From the NCBI GenBank assembly GCA_015493475.1, contig WGDC01000040.1, positions 1 through 44,500 on the forward strand: a stretch of 44,500 nt of DNA, given 5' to 3'. This document shows positions 17,349 through 24,722 of this stretch, in pieces (within the stretch, counting starts at the first letter, position 1; every line of letters begins with the position of its first letter). The DNA is from Deltaproteobacteria bacterium (GTDB lineage: Bacteria; Desulfobacterota; Dissulfuribacteria; Dissulfuribacterales; QOAL01). A model generated the notes under the pieces. That model ran no database searches. It saw only the letters and a list, made by a program, of their open reading frames with translations, and was not told where the DNA came from. Position numbers and translations under genes: made by a program.

Positions 17349-17867
17349 CTATTGGACAACGAACTGGCTGAAATAGACATCTTTCAACCTTCCTGGGCCT
17401 ATGATTCTGCTGACCCTGGACATTATCTCGTCCTTGAGCCGCACCTTCCCCTCAATAGTGATAACGTCCTCAAGGGTCTTGCTGCTTAGCAGCAGCAGCA
17501 CGTCATTTCTTATCTTGGGCAGGAATTTCTCTACGAGACTTTTGGCCTCGTCATCCTTAACTGAAAGGGATATCGTGGCCTTTAAAAAGTGCCGTGCATT
17601 TGGGTCGGCAAGATTAACCAGGAAAGGTTTCAGGTCCACCACCACACCAATGCTGTCAGGGGATGGGGCCACGATTTCCTGAGGCGTTTCGTCCTTTTTG
17701 ATTTCCTTGGCCACTTCTTCGTCGCTCGGCGCGGAATAGAGGAAGTAAAAGGCCCCTGCCCCCCCAATAATGACAAGAATCAAGAGGGCAATGATAATGA
17801 TTAGGAATTTGGAACCGCCCTTTTTCTCCTTTTTTCCCTTGACCTCTTTCTTTTCTTCCTTCGCCAT
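17349..17867 (-). CDS. fliL: Flagellar basal-body-associated protein FliL
   Basis: A 172-residue stator-associated protein and first gene of the flagellar operon. A Lys-rich cytoplasmic tail is followed by one transmembrane helix (FLIIIIALLILVIIGGAGAFYFL, about residues 22-45), and a periplasmic domain with VVDLKPFLVNLADPNARHFLKATI and a closing RLKDVYFSQFVVQ. Translation most likely starts at ATG 17867, 7 bases after GGAG; a TTG four codons upstream overlaps that ribosome site. A sigma-54 promoter lies about 45 bases upstream. Confidence 0.95.
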   Translation of the reverse strand: MAKEEKKEVKGKKEKKGGSKFLIIIIALLILVIIGGAGAFYFLYSAPSDEEVAKEIKKDETPQEIVAPSPDSIGVVVDLKPFLVNLADPNARHFLKATISLSVKDDEAKSLVEKFLPKIRNDVLLLLSSKTLEDVITIEGKVRLKDEIMSRVSRIIGPGRLKDVYFSQFVVQ

Positions 17868-17878
17868 TGAATACTCCA

Positions 17879-17909
17879 AAATTTGTCATAAATTTGTCAT
17901 AACAAATTT
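17879..17909. repeat. Tandem and inverted repeats in the fliL leader
   Basis: Two adjacent copies of AAATTTGTCAT occupy 17879-17889 and 17890-17900. The second copy also forms an 8-bp inverted repeat, AAATTTGT (17890-17897), CATA, ACAAATTT (17902-17909). The site straddles the predicted start of transcription and reaches the fliL ribosome site. It could be an operator or an RNA hairpin; no protein partner can be named. Confidence 0.55.
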
Positions 17910-17910
17910 C

Positions 17911-17926
17911 AGCAACTGCTGTGCCA
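17911..17926 (-). promoter_or_regulatory. Sigma-54 (-24/-12) promoter of the flagellar operon
   Basis: Read on the minus strand this is TGGCACAGCAGTTGCT, a perfect match to the consensus TGGCAC-N5-TTGC. The expected transcription start is near 17900, leaving an untranslated leader of about 30-35 bases before the fliL ATG at 17867. It implies control by a sigma-54 activator; an NtrC-type regulator is encoded at 26292-27698. Confidence 0.9.
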
Positions 17927-18023
17927 AGTACCTTCTTGACGGTTAACATACTGATATGGCAAAGTTATTTTATAAAAGGCCTATAGCAGAACAGGAAGTA
18001 GAGGGCCGCCGTCCTGTTTGCTT

Positions 18024-18039
18024 CGTCATATTTATGACG
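18024..18039. promoter_or_regulatory. Palindrome; candidate enhancer (UAS) for the sigma-54 promoter
   Basis: The sequence CGTCATATTTATGACG is a perfect 7-bp inverted repeat with a 2-base centre. It is centred about 130 bp upstream of the predicted fliL start, the usual distance for an enhancer bound by a sigma-54 activator, and it lies over the end of the glycosyltransferase gene. The half-site core GTCATA also recurs twice in the fliL leader. The role is inferred from position and symmetry only. Confidence 0.4.
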
Positions 18040-19690
18040 CACGCGGAGGCAAATAAAGGGAGACCACCTTTTTATTGTGAATATAACCTCTTGTAATCAC
18101 AGTGTATTTATGGTGTATTAAGCTATATGAAAGGCTTGCTAAATTCTTTTCGTATGTAACAACTATGGCTTTTCCCGGCAGGGTACACAGCGCTCCTGGG
18201 CCTTTTAAGAAGTGTATCCTGCCGGGGTAGTACCTGCTAAAAAGGCAATACTTAAGGCCTTCGCCGTCAGGTTTTATCCCAACCAGGAAGATACCGTTTT
18301 TCGCACCCGCCTCTTGCTCCGTATGAAGGACAAACTGTCTTCCAGACTCCTTTTGTGACATAGCTGGTTCAAGCAAAATAGTGACCGCCCCTGTAACGAG
18401 GAATATCAGTAGGCAAAGAAAGGTGATATGATGGAGCTTTTTATGGATATTTTTTAAAATGAAAGCTGAAGACAAGTAGCAACATGATATAAAGGCCGCA
18501 AGGCCAGCGGCGCCAGCAAGGTTTCTCCCCGAAATGATGGGAAATAGAATAAAGAGCAGTAAGGAAATAATCAAAAAAATCTTCTTCTGATAATGTTCAA
18601 CAGCACGGGCGGCCCTTTTTTTTTCAAACACCGTGACGGCCTTTTCCAGTGTGCAGCCAAGAAGGATGGCTATAGGGGGAAAAGCAGGCAGAAGATAGCG
18701 CCCGTGGCGTGAAGAAGCCAGGAGAAACGGCACTATGCCTGTTAGCGTAAATAGCGTTATGAACAGGTTAAAATCGGTGGAACGGAGGCAAGAAAACATC
18801 CACATGGTACATTTTCTTGATTTTTTGAAACATGCCGTACCAAAGAACAGTATCCAGGGGAAAAAAACGACTGCCATGTAGACGAAGTAGTAATAGAACG
18901 GCCTGTTGGCCTTCCCGGATATCCTTGAAATAAGTTCGGCATCCAAGACCCTTAGTACGAGGTCTTCGCCGCCTTGATAATACAACCCTCCTAAGTAGAG
19001 GGATGTTATGAATATAGCGAAGAGGCCTGAAGATAGCATGCATCTGCCAAGACTGTGGTAATCCTTCCTTATAGTCAGAAAAATGGCGCATGGAAAGAAA
19101 CACAACACTATGCCGATAGGCCCTTTGACGAGATAGGAAAGGGCAAGGAATAGAGGGCCAAGGGTCTTTTCCATGGACCTTTTGCTTTCGTTTAAGATAT
19201 AAGCCTCGAAGAAAAACCAATTGGAGCAAAAAACGATGAGGGCCAATAACATGTCCACTGTGGCCTTTTCAGACTTAAGCCAGAATTCGGGTGTGCCCAA
19301 AAGTACCAATGAGGCTGCTGCTGCTACGTTGGGGCCAAGGTGTTTTCTGGCGGAATAAAAAACCATGGCCAAAAGGATTGTACCGCTGAGGAGACTTGGC
19401 ATGGCGATACAAAGGGCGCTATCCGGGGCTTTCAAGGAGCAAAAAGCAGCTGCAATGAGAAAATAAAGGGGCGGATAATCCGGATAGGGCCTGTTAAAAA
19501 GAACTGGGCAAAAAAGGCCCTGGCCGTTCAGAATGGCCCGTACGAACAGGGCCGCTCTGGTCTCAAGACCGTATACATCTCTTTGTAACAAGACGATGAC
19601 ACCGGATATAAGAAAAAGGAGGCACAGCGAAAGCACAAATACAAACGATGACCCATTGAAGATGTCGCCTCTTTTCCCATCCTGCATCAT
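18032..19690 (-). CDS. ArnT-like GT83/PMT-family membrane glycosyltransferase
   Basis: A 552-residue integral membrane protein, the same size as E. coli ArnT (about 550). The first helix is followed by a periplasmic loop with YGLETRAALFVRAIL and a PDYPPLYFLIAAAF segment, the arrangement of PMT/ArnT enzymes that carry an acidic metal-binding residue in the first loop. About a dozen hydrophobic helices follow, then a soluble C-terminal part. These enzymes move a sugar from a polyprenyl phosphate carrier to lipid A or other acceptors on the outer face of the inner membrane. Two arnA-like genes directly upstream favour 4-amino-4-deoxy-L-arabinose or a related sugar. The acceptor is not shown by the sequence. 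Confidence 0.75.
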   Translation of the reverse strand: MMQDGKRGDIFNGSSFVFVLSLCLLFLISGVIVLLQRDVYGLETRAALFVRAILNGQGLFCPVLFNRPYPDYPPLYFLIAAAFCSLKAPDSALCIAMPSLLSGTILLAMVFYSARKHLGPNVAAAASLVLLGTPEFWLKSEKATVDMLLALIVFCSNWFFFEAYILNESKRSMEKTLGPLFLALSYLVKGPIGIVLCFFPCAIFLTIRKDYHSLGRCMLSSGLFAIFITSLYLGGLYYQGGEDLVLRVLDAELISRISGKANRPFYYYFVYMAVVFFPWILFFGTACFKKSRKCTMWMFSCLRSTDFNLFITLFTLTGIVPFLLASSRHGRYLLPAFPPIAILLGCTLEKAVTVFEKKRAARAVEHYQKKIFLIISLLLFILFPIISGRNLAGAAGLAAFISCCYLSSAFILKNIHKKLHHITFLCLLIFLVTGAVTILLEPAMSQKESGRQFVLHTEQEAGAKNGIFLVGIKPDGEGLKYCLFSRYYPGRIHFLKGPGALCTLPGKAIVVTYEKNLASLSYSLIHHKYTVITRGYIHNKKVVSLYLPPRAS

Positions 19691-19710
19691 CAGATGGTTG
19701 ACAGGATGCC

Positions 19711-20766
19711 TTAAATATCCCCTGGCCTACCAAGTTCCTTCAGGGCAATTTCCCCGGAATCAACATAAAATGAGATGGTTTTTTTAAGGGCCTCCCTCAG
19801 GCCCACTTTAGGCTCCCATCCAAGCACCTTCTTGGCGTTGGAGATATCCGGGACCCGGTAACCAACGTCCTGGTAGTCGGGGCCGTAATAATCCTTGGCA
19901 GATATTTCACGGAATTCAACCTTTTCTCCAAGATGTGCCAAGTGCGGAAACTCCTTTACCACATCTATCATCATTTCAGCGAGTTCCCTTATTGAGTAAT
20001 CGTTACCTGGGTTTCCAATATTGAATATCTTAGAATCGCAGCGGCCATCCCTGTTATGGACAACAGAGAAGAGACAGTCCAGCCCGTCGTCAACATAGGT
20101 AAAGCAGCGCCTCTGGCTACCTCCGTCCACGAGGGTAATGGGCTCGCCCCTGAGGATATGGCCTAGAAACTGGGTGACTACTCTGGAGCTGCCCTCTTTT
20201 GGGGTTGCAAGGCTGTCAAGGCCCGACCCTATCCAGTTGAAGGGCCTTATGAGTGTGAATTGAAGCCCCTTGTGTCTTCCCATGGCCCAGATAACCCTGT
20301 CCATCATCTGTTTGGCGCATGCGTATATCCATCGCTGTTTCTCAATGGGCCCGTATACGAGAGTGCTGGTCTGTTCGTTGAACATACTATCCTGGCACAT
20401 CCCGTAAACTTCGCTCGTTGATGGAAATATGACCCTTGTTCCATACATGGCGCACTGCCTGACGATGCGGAGATTCTGCTCAAAGTCCAGTTCAAAGACC
20501 GCAAGGGGGTTTTTGACATAGCTCGCAGGAGTGGCTATGGCGACGAGGGGAAGGCATACATCGCACTTCTTGACATGGTACTCGATCCACTCCTTGTTTA
20601 TGGAGATGTCTCCCTCTATGAAATGGACCCTGTGATGGGTTACCCGCTTCCCAAGCCTGTCACAGGCAAGGTCCATGCCGTATATCTCCCAGTCCGTCTC
20701 CTCTATCGCCCTTCTTACGAAGTGACTTCCAATGAAACCGTTTACTCCAAGTATTAAAATTTTCAT
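19711..20766 (-). CDS. UDP-glucuronic acid decarboxylase, ArnA C-terminal-domain type
   Basis: A 351-residue short-chain dehydrogenase-like enzyme that oxidises and decarboxylates UDP-glucuronate to the UDP-4-keto-pentose. Visible are the NAD-binding GVNGFIGSH loop (residues 8-16), PSTSEVYG with the catalytic Ser, the RWIYACAKQMMDRVIW segment holding the YxxxK pair, and IRPFNWIGSGLD plus GSQRRCFTYVDDG, the latter with the Arg typical of ArnA. These blocks resemble the C-terminal half of E. coli ArnA closely. Here the enzyme is a separate polypeptide, encoded 43 bases after the formyltransferase gene in the same order as in the fused ArnA. GGAGC precedes the ATG. Confidence 0.88.
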   Translation of the reverse strand: MKILILGVNGFIGSHFVRRAIEETDWEIYGMDLACDRLGKRVTHHRVHFIEGDISINKEWIEYHVKKCDVCLPLVAIATPASYVKNPLAVFELDFEQNLRIVRQCAMYGTRVIFPSTSEVYGMCQDSMFNEQTSTLVYGPIEKQRWIYACAKQMMDRVIWAMGRHKGLQFTLIRPFNWIGSGLDSLATPKEGSSRVVTQFLGHILRGEPITLVDGGSQRRCFTYVDDGLDCLFSVVHNRDGRCDSKIFNIGNPGNDYSIRELAEMMIDVVKEFPHLAHLGEKVEFREISAKDYYGPDYQDVGYRVPDISNAKKVLGWEPKVGLREALKKTISFYVDSGEIALKELGRPGDI

Positions 20767-20809
20767 TTTTTAAACCGCTCCTGTTCCGTGCTTGGAATGT
20801 AAAAACAAG

Positions 20810-21730
20810 TCATTTGAGCAAAAGCCCCTTTCTCATGAGCTCCGTAGGAATCTCCCCCTTTTTGGGTGTTTGCCTATTGTCAAAGGAGGCAGAAAGGAGC
20901 CTCAAAATGCCCCCGCCAGTCTGTACCATTACGCTTCCGTCACTTATATCCGTCTCACCTTTGCACACGCCGAGATTCACATCTAAGCGGGGTTCTGCGT
21001 CCCAGATGAAGAGCTTCTTGTCACCGAGCATGCTGAATGCGCCAGGATATGGCCAAGTAACGGCCCGAATGAGGTTATAAATGGTTTGGGCATCAGCATT
21101 CCAGTCTATTTTCCCGTCTTCGGAGCGTCTCCCACCAAAATACGTCGCCTTGGAGTGATCCTGAGGCACCCTTGGCGCGGTACCGTCAAGAAGCTGAGGC
21201 AAGAATCTCCGAAGGACCCCGTCAGCGGCCTCTTCAAGCTTGGCATATAGAGTTACGGCCGTGTCCCTTGGATCAATCCTCACTGTCTGCTGGCCAACTA
21301 TATCCCCGGCGTCAGCCTTACGGACCATGTGGTGAAGAGTGACACCGCTGACCGTCTCTCCATACACGAGTTGCCAGTTGACGGGGCAGCGACCCCTGTA
21401 TTTTGGAAGCAGAGATCCGTGCAGGTTTACTGAAGCGATCCTGGGAATGGATAGAACCTTTTCCCCGATCATCTGCCTGAAGTAACAAGACAGAAGGATA
21501 TCCGGTTTCATGGTCCCTAACAACTCCACCCATCTTTTTTCATTTATGTTATCAGGGTAATGGACAGGGATTCCATGTTTCATGGCTATGTCGGACAGGG
21601 ATTTGAACCAGATATTCTCTGATGGGCTGTCTCTGTGTGTAAAGACTGCAGTAACCGGTATGGACAGGTCCAAGAGAACCTTTAGAGCCCGGCATCCCAT
21701 GTTGTGGTAGCCAAGGAGTACTACAGACAT
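20810..21730 (-). CDS. ArnA N-terminal-type formyltransferase
   Basis: A 306-residue enzyme of the methionyl-tRNA formyltransferase fold, expected to formylate a UDP-4-amino sugar with N10-formyl-tetrahydrofolate. The catalytic triad is visible: Asn and His in NLHGSLLPKYRG (near residues 102-104) and Asp in ADAGDIVGQ (near 141). The C-terminal subdomain (about 200-306) includes IRAVTWPYPGAFS. It matches the N-terminal domain of ArnA better than Fmt because it lies next to the ArnA decarboxylase. GGAGAG lies 5 bases before the ATG. It precedes the decarboxylase gene, so ArnA is split here. Confidence 0.85.
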   Translation of the reverse strand: MSVVLLGYHNMGCRALKVLLDLSIPVTAVFTHRDSPSENIWFKSLSDIAMKHGIPVHYPDNINEKRWVELLGTMKPDILLSCYFRQMIGEKVLSIPRIASVNLHGSLLPKYRGRCPVNWQLVYGETVSGVTLHHMVRKADAGDIVGQQTVRIDPRDTAVTLYAKLEEAADGVLRRFLPQLLDGTAPRVPQDHSKATYFGGRRSEDGKIDWNADAQTIYNLIRAVTWPYPGAFSMLGDKKLFIWDAEPRLDVNLGVCKGETDISDGSVMVQTGGGILRLLSASFDNRQTPKKGEIPTELMRKGLLLK

Positions 21731-21766
21731 CGCATCTCTCCATTATTATTAATGAAACGGTTCATC

Positions 21767-22429
21767 TCATAAATTTGTTTTTATTGGCTGATACCCTGCT
21801 CTGAGTCGGTTTCGAACAAAGGTCTTTTGGCTGAGTACGAGGTCAGATGTAAACATGGCTATGAGCAACCCTGCTGCAATATCAGTAAGGAAGTGCGACT
21901 GTCCTACAAGCCTTCCTAAGGACACAAACAGGGCAAAGGATATCAATGCGGGTCTGCAGCTCGGGAAGTAACTCGAAAAGACAAGGGCGATGGCGAATGC
22001 TCCAGCGGCATGGCCGGAAGGAAAGGAATGAAAATCGTTTTTCACTGAAAAAAGGCTGAGATTCCAGCTATCAAGCCCGGTGCCAGGCCTTGGGCGTCCA
22101 ACTACGAACTTCAGAAACTGTCCGATTATGCCCGTAAGAGCTAGGGCTTCCATGGAAGCTGCCATGCATTGGCGTCTCTCAGGCCCCTTGCTTCCGGGAA
22201 CGGTAAAACATAAGACTAAGGTTATGAGCAGCAGCACAAACCCGTTGCCGAGCATGTCCGCCGAATGTGCCCAAACGGTACCAATTTCGCTGTTTGAAAG
22301 GGGCAGAAGGATGACATAGAGCCACCTGTCAATGGGAACGATTACAGAGTAACCTATAAAACCTATAATAAGACAACAGACGGACGCAACTGTCCGCCTC
22401 CGAATGGGAAAAATGGTTGAAGGGAACAC
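21767..22429 (-). CDS. PAP2-family membrane phosphatase
   Basis: A 220-residue protein of the type 2 phosphatidic acid phosphatase family with about six membrane helices. The three signature motifs are present: KFVVGRPRPG (KxxxxxxRP), FPSGHA (PSGH), and SLGRLVGQSHFLTDIAAG (SRxxxxxHxxxD-like, with Gly in place of Ser). Such enzymes dephosphorylate undecaprenyl pyrophosphate, lipid A or phosphatidyl lipids. The location just before split arnA suggests a part in lipid A or carrier-lipid metabolism. It begins with GTG immediately after the AAA gene's stop. The exact substrate is unknown. Confidence 0.85.
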   Translation of the reverse strand: MFPSTIFPIRRRTVASVCCLIIGFIGYSVIVPIDRWLYVILLPLSNSEIGTVWAHSADMLGNGFVLLLITLVLCFTVPGSKGPERRQCMAASMEALALTGIIGQFLKFVVGRPRPGTGLDSWNLSLFSVKNDFHSFPSGHAAGAFAIALVFSSYFPSCRPALISFALFVSLGRLVGQSHFLTDIAAGLLIAMFTSDLVLSQKTFVRNRLRAGYQPIKTNL

Positions 22430-22430
22430 T

Positions 22431-24686
22431 TTACCAGATTCCCCTCATGCCGAAATCCTTCCTTATCCTGTCTATGCGTCTTTCGAGATTAACGCGCCAC
22501 TGCGCATGTATTCTGGCGCTTGGCGGCGCAATGAGTTCTGGAAGCCCGTAGACAAGTTTGTCGGCAGCCTGGCTCGCCTCTATAACCGCCTCTATACTCC
22601 TTGCACCAAACTTGTACTTCGCTACTAGGAGTCTCAAAAGGAGCCCGGATGTCTTCCTTGCCGCTTTTTTCCAGTGTGTTTCCATCTGGTGAGCTATGAT
22701 AAAGGCCCTCTTTAGCAATATTCTCTTGAGCTTTTCGAGCTCTGCCCCAGAGGCCGAGTCCCTTAAAAGTTCATCCGGTATGTCTATTGCGTCTATATCA
22801 ATGATGACCCTTAGCCTACTCATGAAATCGGGTATTTTCAGGGCCTTTACCATCCTGATCTCTTCCTGGTCTTTTCTGTGGAGCATAGCCTCCATGGCTG
22901 AGTATGAATCCTTCACGCCGCCGGCGAATACAAACACGCTTCTTCCTATGTACCTCGGTATGCCGTTAACATAAGTAACGCCGTCCTGCATGGACGGAAG
23001 GAAGTAACGCAGGTAACCGAACTCGTGGTTGTCGTACTTGCAATCAAATTCGTCCCAGAAGGCAACAGGCACCCTACCCTTAGCAACACTTGCTCGGACA
23101 AGATCTATGGCTGAGTTTATCTCTTCGGGTCCTGAAAACTGTGTCAGATTAAATTCATAGAACTCAAATGGATTTGATTCAAAATTTTCTGCGATTACAC
23201 CGGCCACCTGCTCAACGGCAAAGGATTTTCCAGAGCCCGGGGGGCCAAATACACCGATACATAGTGGCCTCTTGCAGACTTCCCGCATGACATAGCTATT
23301 CATGACCCCACGGAGAGTAACAACAGGCGCCATCTCAGCAGGATCGGTAGTGCGTAGATGGCCTATGCTGAACATGCGCAGGTTCTTGAACCCCTGTTTC
23401 CTGTTTACCTCTTCCTTTAGGTTTTTTAGTACCTGAAGTATTACCGATATGTAGCCGAGATTCTTGGGTTTTTCCTCTACATGGCATGACGCCCTCTTTT
23501 CCACGTTGGTAAAAAACTGGCGTATGGCGTCTTTCCTTTCCTCGTTCCAATACTGGCACGAGACCTGCTCGAGCATTCGCTCCATCTCAAGGCTGTATGG
23601 AGGGAGCTCAAAGAAACATGGATCCGAGCCTGTTTCGAGAAAGGAACATGGGACTCCTTTGGGATAATTGCTTGAAAAATCCAGATCTGGAAATTCCAAG
23701 GCACCGGAAAAGGCATAGCCCTTTTGCCTCAGTAACTCCCAGTTCATCAGGACCCTCTTTGAAAAATCGAAAAAAAAGCTTCTTTCGCCGGGAATCTTTG
23801 AAAGCCTGAGTGCATCAAGTGATAGCATGGCCGTAACAAGCGTATCATAGCAGGGAACTGAGCCACGCTGCCTGTTTGAGCCCCTTTCTGGCAGGCTGGC
23901 GTCCTTGTGCCTGAACATCATCCGTCTAGGTCCTACGTAAAGAAGCGCGTTCGGGAATATCTCTACAAGTATATGACATTTGAATTTCATGGACGAGGGT
24001 TGCCACAGCCCTACCTCGTCAGACTTCAACGCCCTGATACACATGGCTACAAGGGATTCCCAGACCACAGCGCTGTCCATTTCCATGCGGGTGGTTTCGA
24101 GGTCGGAAAGACGGCAAAACAGCATAAACTTGTTACCAAAGGCGTCAGCCCAGTCCTCCCAGTGAGCAGGCGTAATCCCGAGGGCCATTACCCATGCCAT
24201 TGGATTCAACTTCTTCATTTTTTTTGCGATGCGAGGCGGGTTGCCTCCATCATCGACAATTATAATTCCTGCATTGTCTCTTAGTTTTTGCTCATTTTCC
24301 CCATCAAGATCAACATGGTCCGGTTTTTGGGGCCGACCTCCAGGAGGTAGTATCTGGCGCATCATAAACCAGCCGTGGCCCGATTCGTCAATTACATCCC
24401 CCCTTTTGTAAAATATCTGGAAAACATCACGTGAGTCACCGTAGGATATGGTGCTTATCTTGGGAGAAAGCTCAGATGGTGTAAGAAAGGCGGAAAGCCA
24501 TGTAAGGCATTCCTCAAGTCTCCCTTCCTCGGTGGTTACGTCTCCAGCGAGCAATTCGATTAAATCACCTGGATTGTAACCATAGGCCGGCAGGCTGCCC
24601 TCGGCGATCATGCTCACCTCTTTTATTGGTAAATTGGTAATCCTGACGTTGGAACCGAGTAAAAGGAGTCTTTGATCCGGTTTCAC
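22431..24686 (-). CDS. Large AAA+ ATPase with an unassigned N-terminal domain
   Basis: A protein of about 751 residues. The AAA+ core is in the second half: Walker A GVFGPPGSGKSFAVEQ (about residues 475-490), Walker B VPVAFWDEFD (about 541-550), and a sensor-like SVFVFAGG near 588. The N-terminal roughly 300 residues contain IIIVDDGGNPPR and a SAVVWESLVAMCIRALKSDEV block; these remind me of the PfkB-like region of bacterial RyR-domain/AAA proteins, a weak impression that was not searched. An open frame starts at 24695, but the GTG at 24686 lies 8 bases after AAGGGG and is preferred. It lies upstream of, and is almost fused to, the PAP2 gene. The substrate is unknown; it could be a remodelling or conflict-type ATPase. 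Confidence 0.75.
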   Translation of the reverse strand: MKPDQRLLLLGSNVRITNLPIKEVSMIAEGSLPAYGYNPGDLIELLAGDVTTEEGRLEECLTWLSAFLTPSELSPKISTISYGDSRDVFQIFYKRGDVIDESGHGWFMMRQILPPGGRPQKPDHVDLDGENEQKLRDNAGIIIVDDGGNPPRIAKKMKKLNPMAWVMALGITPAHWEDWADAFGNKFMLFCRLSDLETTRMEMDSAVVWESLVAMCIRALKSDEVGLWQPSSMKFKCHILVEIFPNALLYVGPRRMMFRHKDASLPERGSNRQRGSVPCYDTLVTAMLSLDALRLSKIPGERSFFFDFSKRVLMNWELLRQKGYAFSGALEFPDLDFSSNYPKGVPCSFLETGSDPCFFELPPYSLEMERMLEQVSCQYWNEERKDAIRQFFTNVEKRASCHVEEKPKNLGYISVILQVLKNLKEEVNRKQGFKNLRMFSIGHLRTTDPAEMAPVVTLRGVMNSYVMREVCKRPLCIGVFGPPGSGKSFAVEQVAGVIAENFESNPFEFYEFNLTQFSGPEEINSAIDLVRASVAKGRVPVAFWDEFDCKYDNHEFGYLRYFLPSMQDGVTYVNGIPRYIGRSVFVFAGGVKDSYSAMEAMLHRKDQEEIRMVKALKIPDFMSRLRVIIDIDAIDIPDELLRDSASGAELEKLKRILLKRAFIIAHQMETHWKKAARKTSGLLLRLLVAKYKFGARSIEAVIEASQAADKLVYGLPELIAPPSARIHAQWRVNLERRIDRIRKDFGMRGIW

Positions 24687-24722
24687 TCTTGCCACCCCTT
24701 CTCGTTATCTGTTACATGACAC

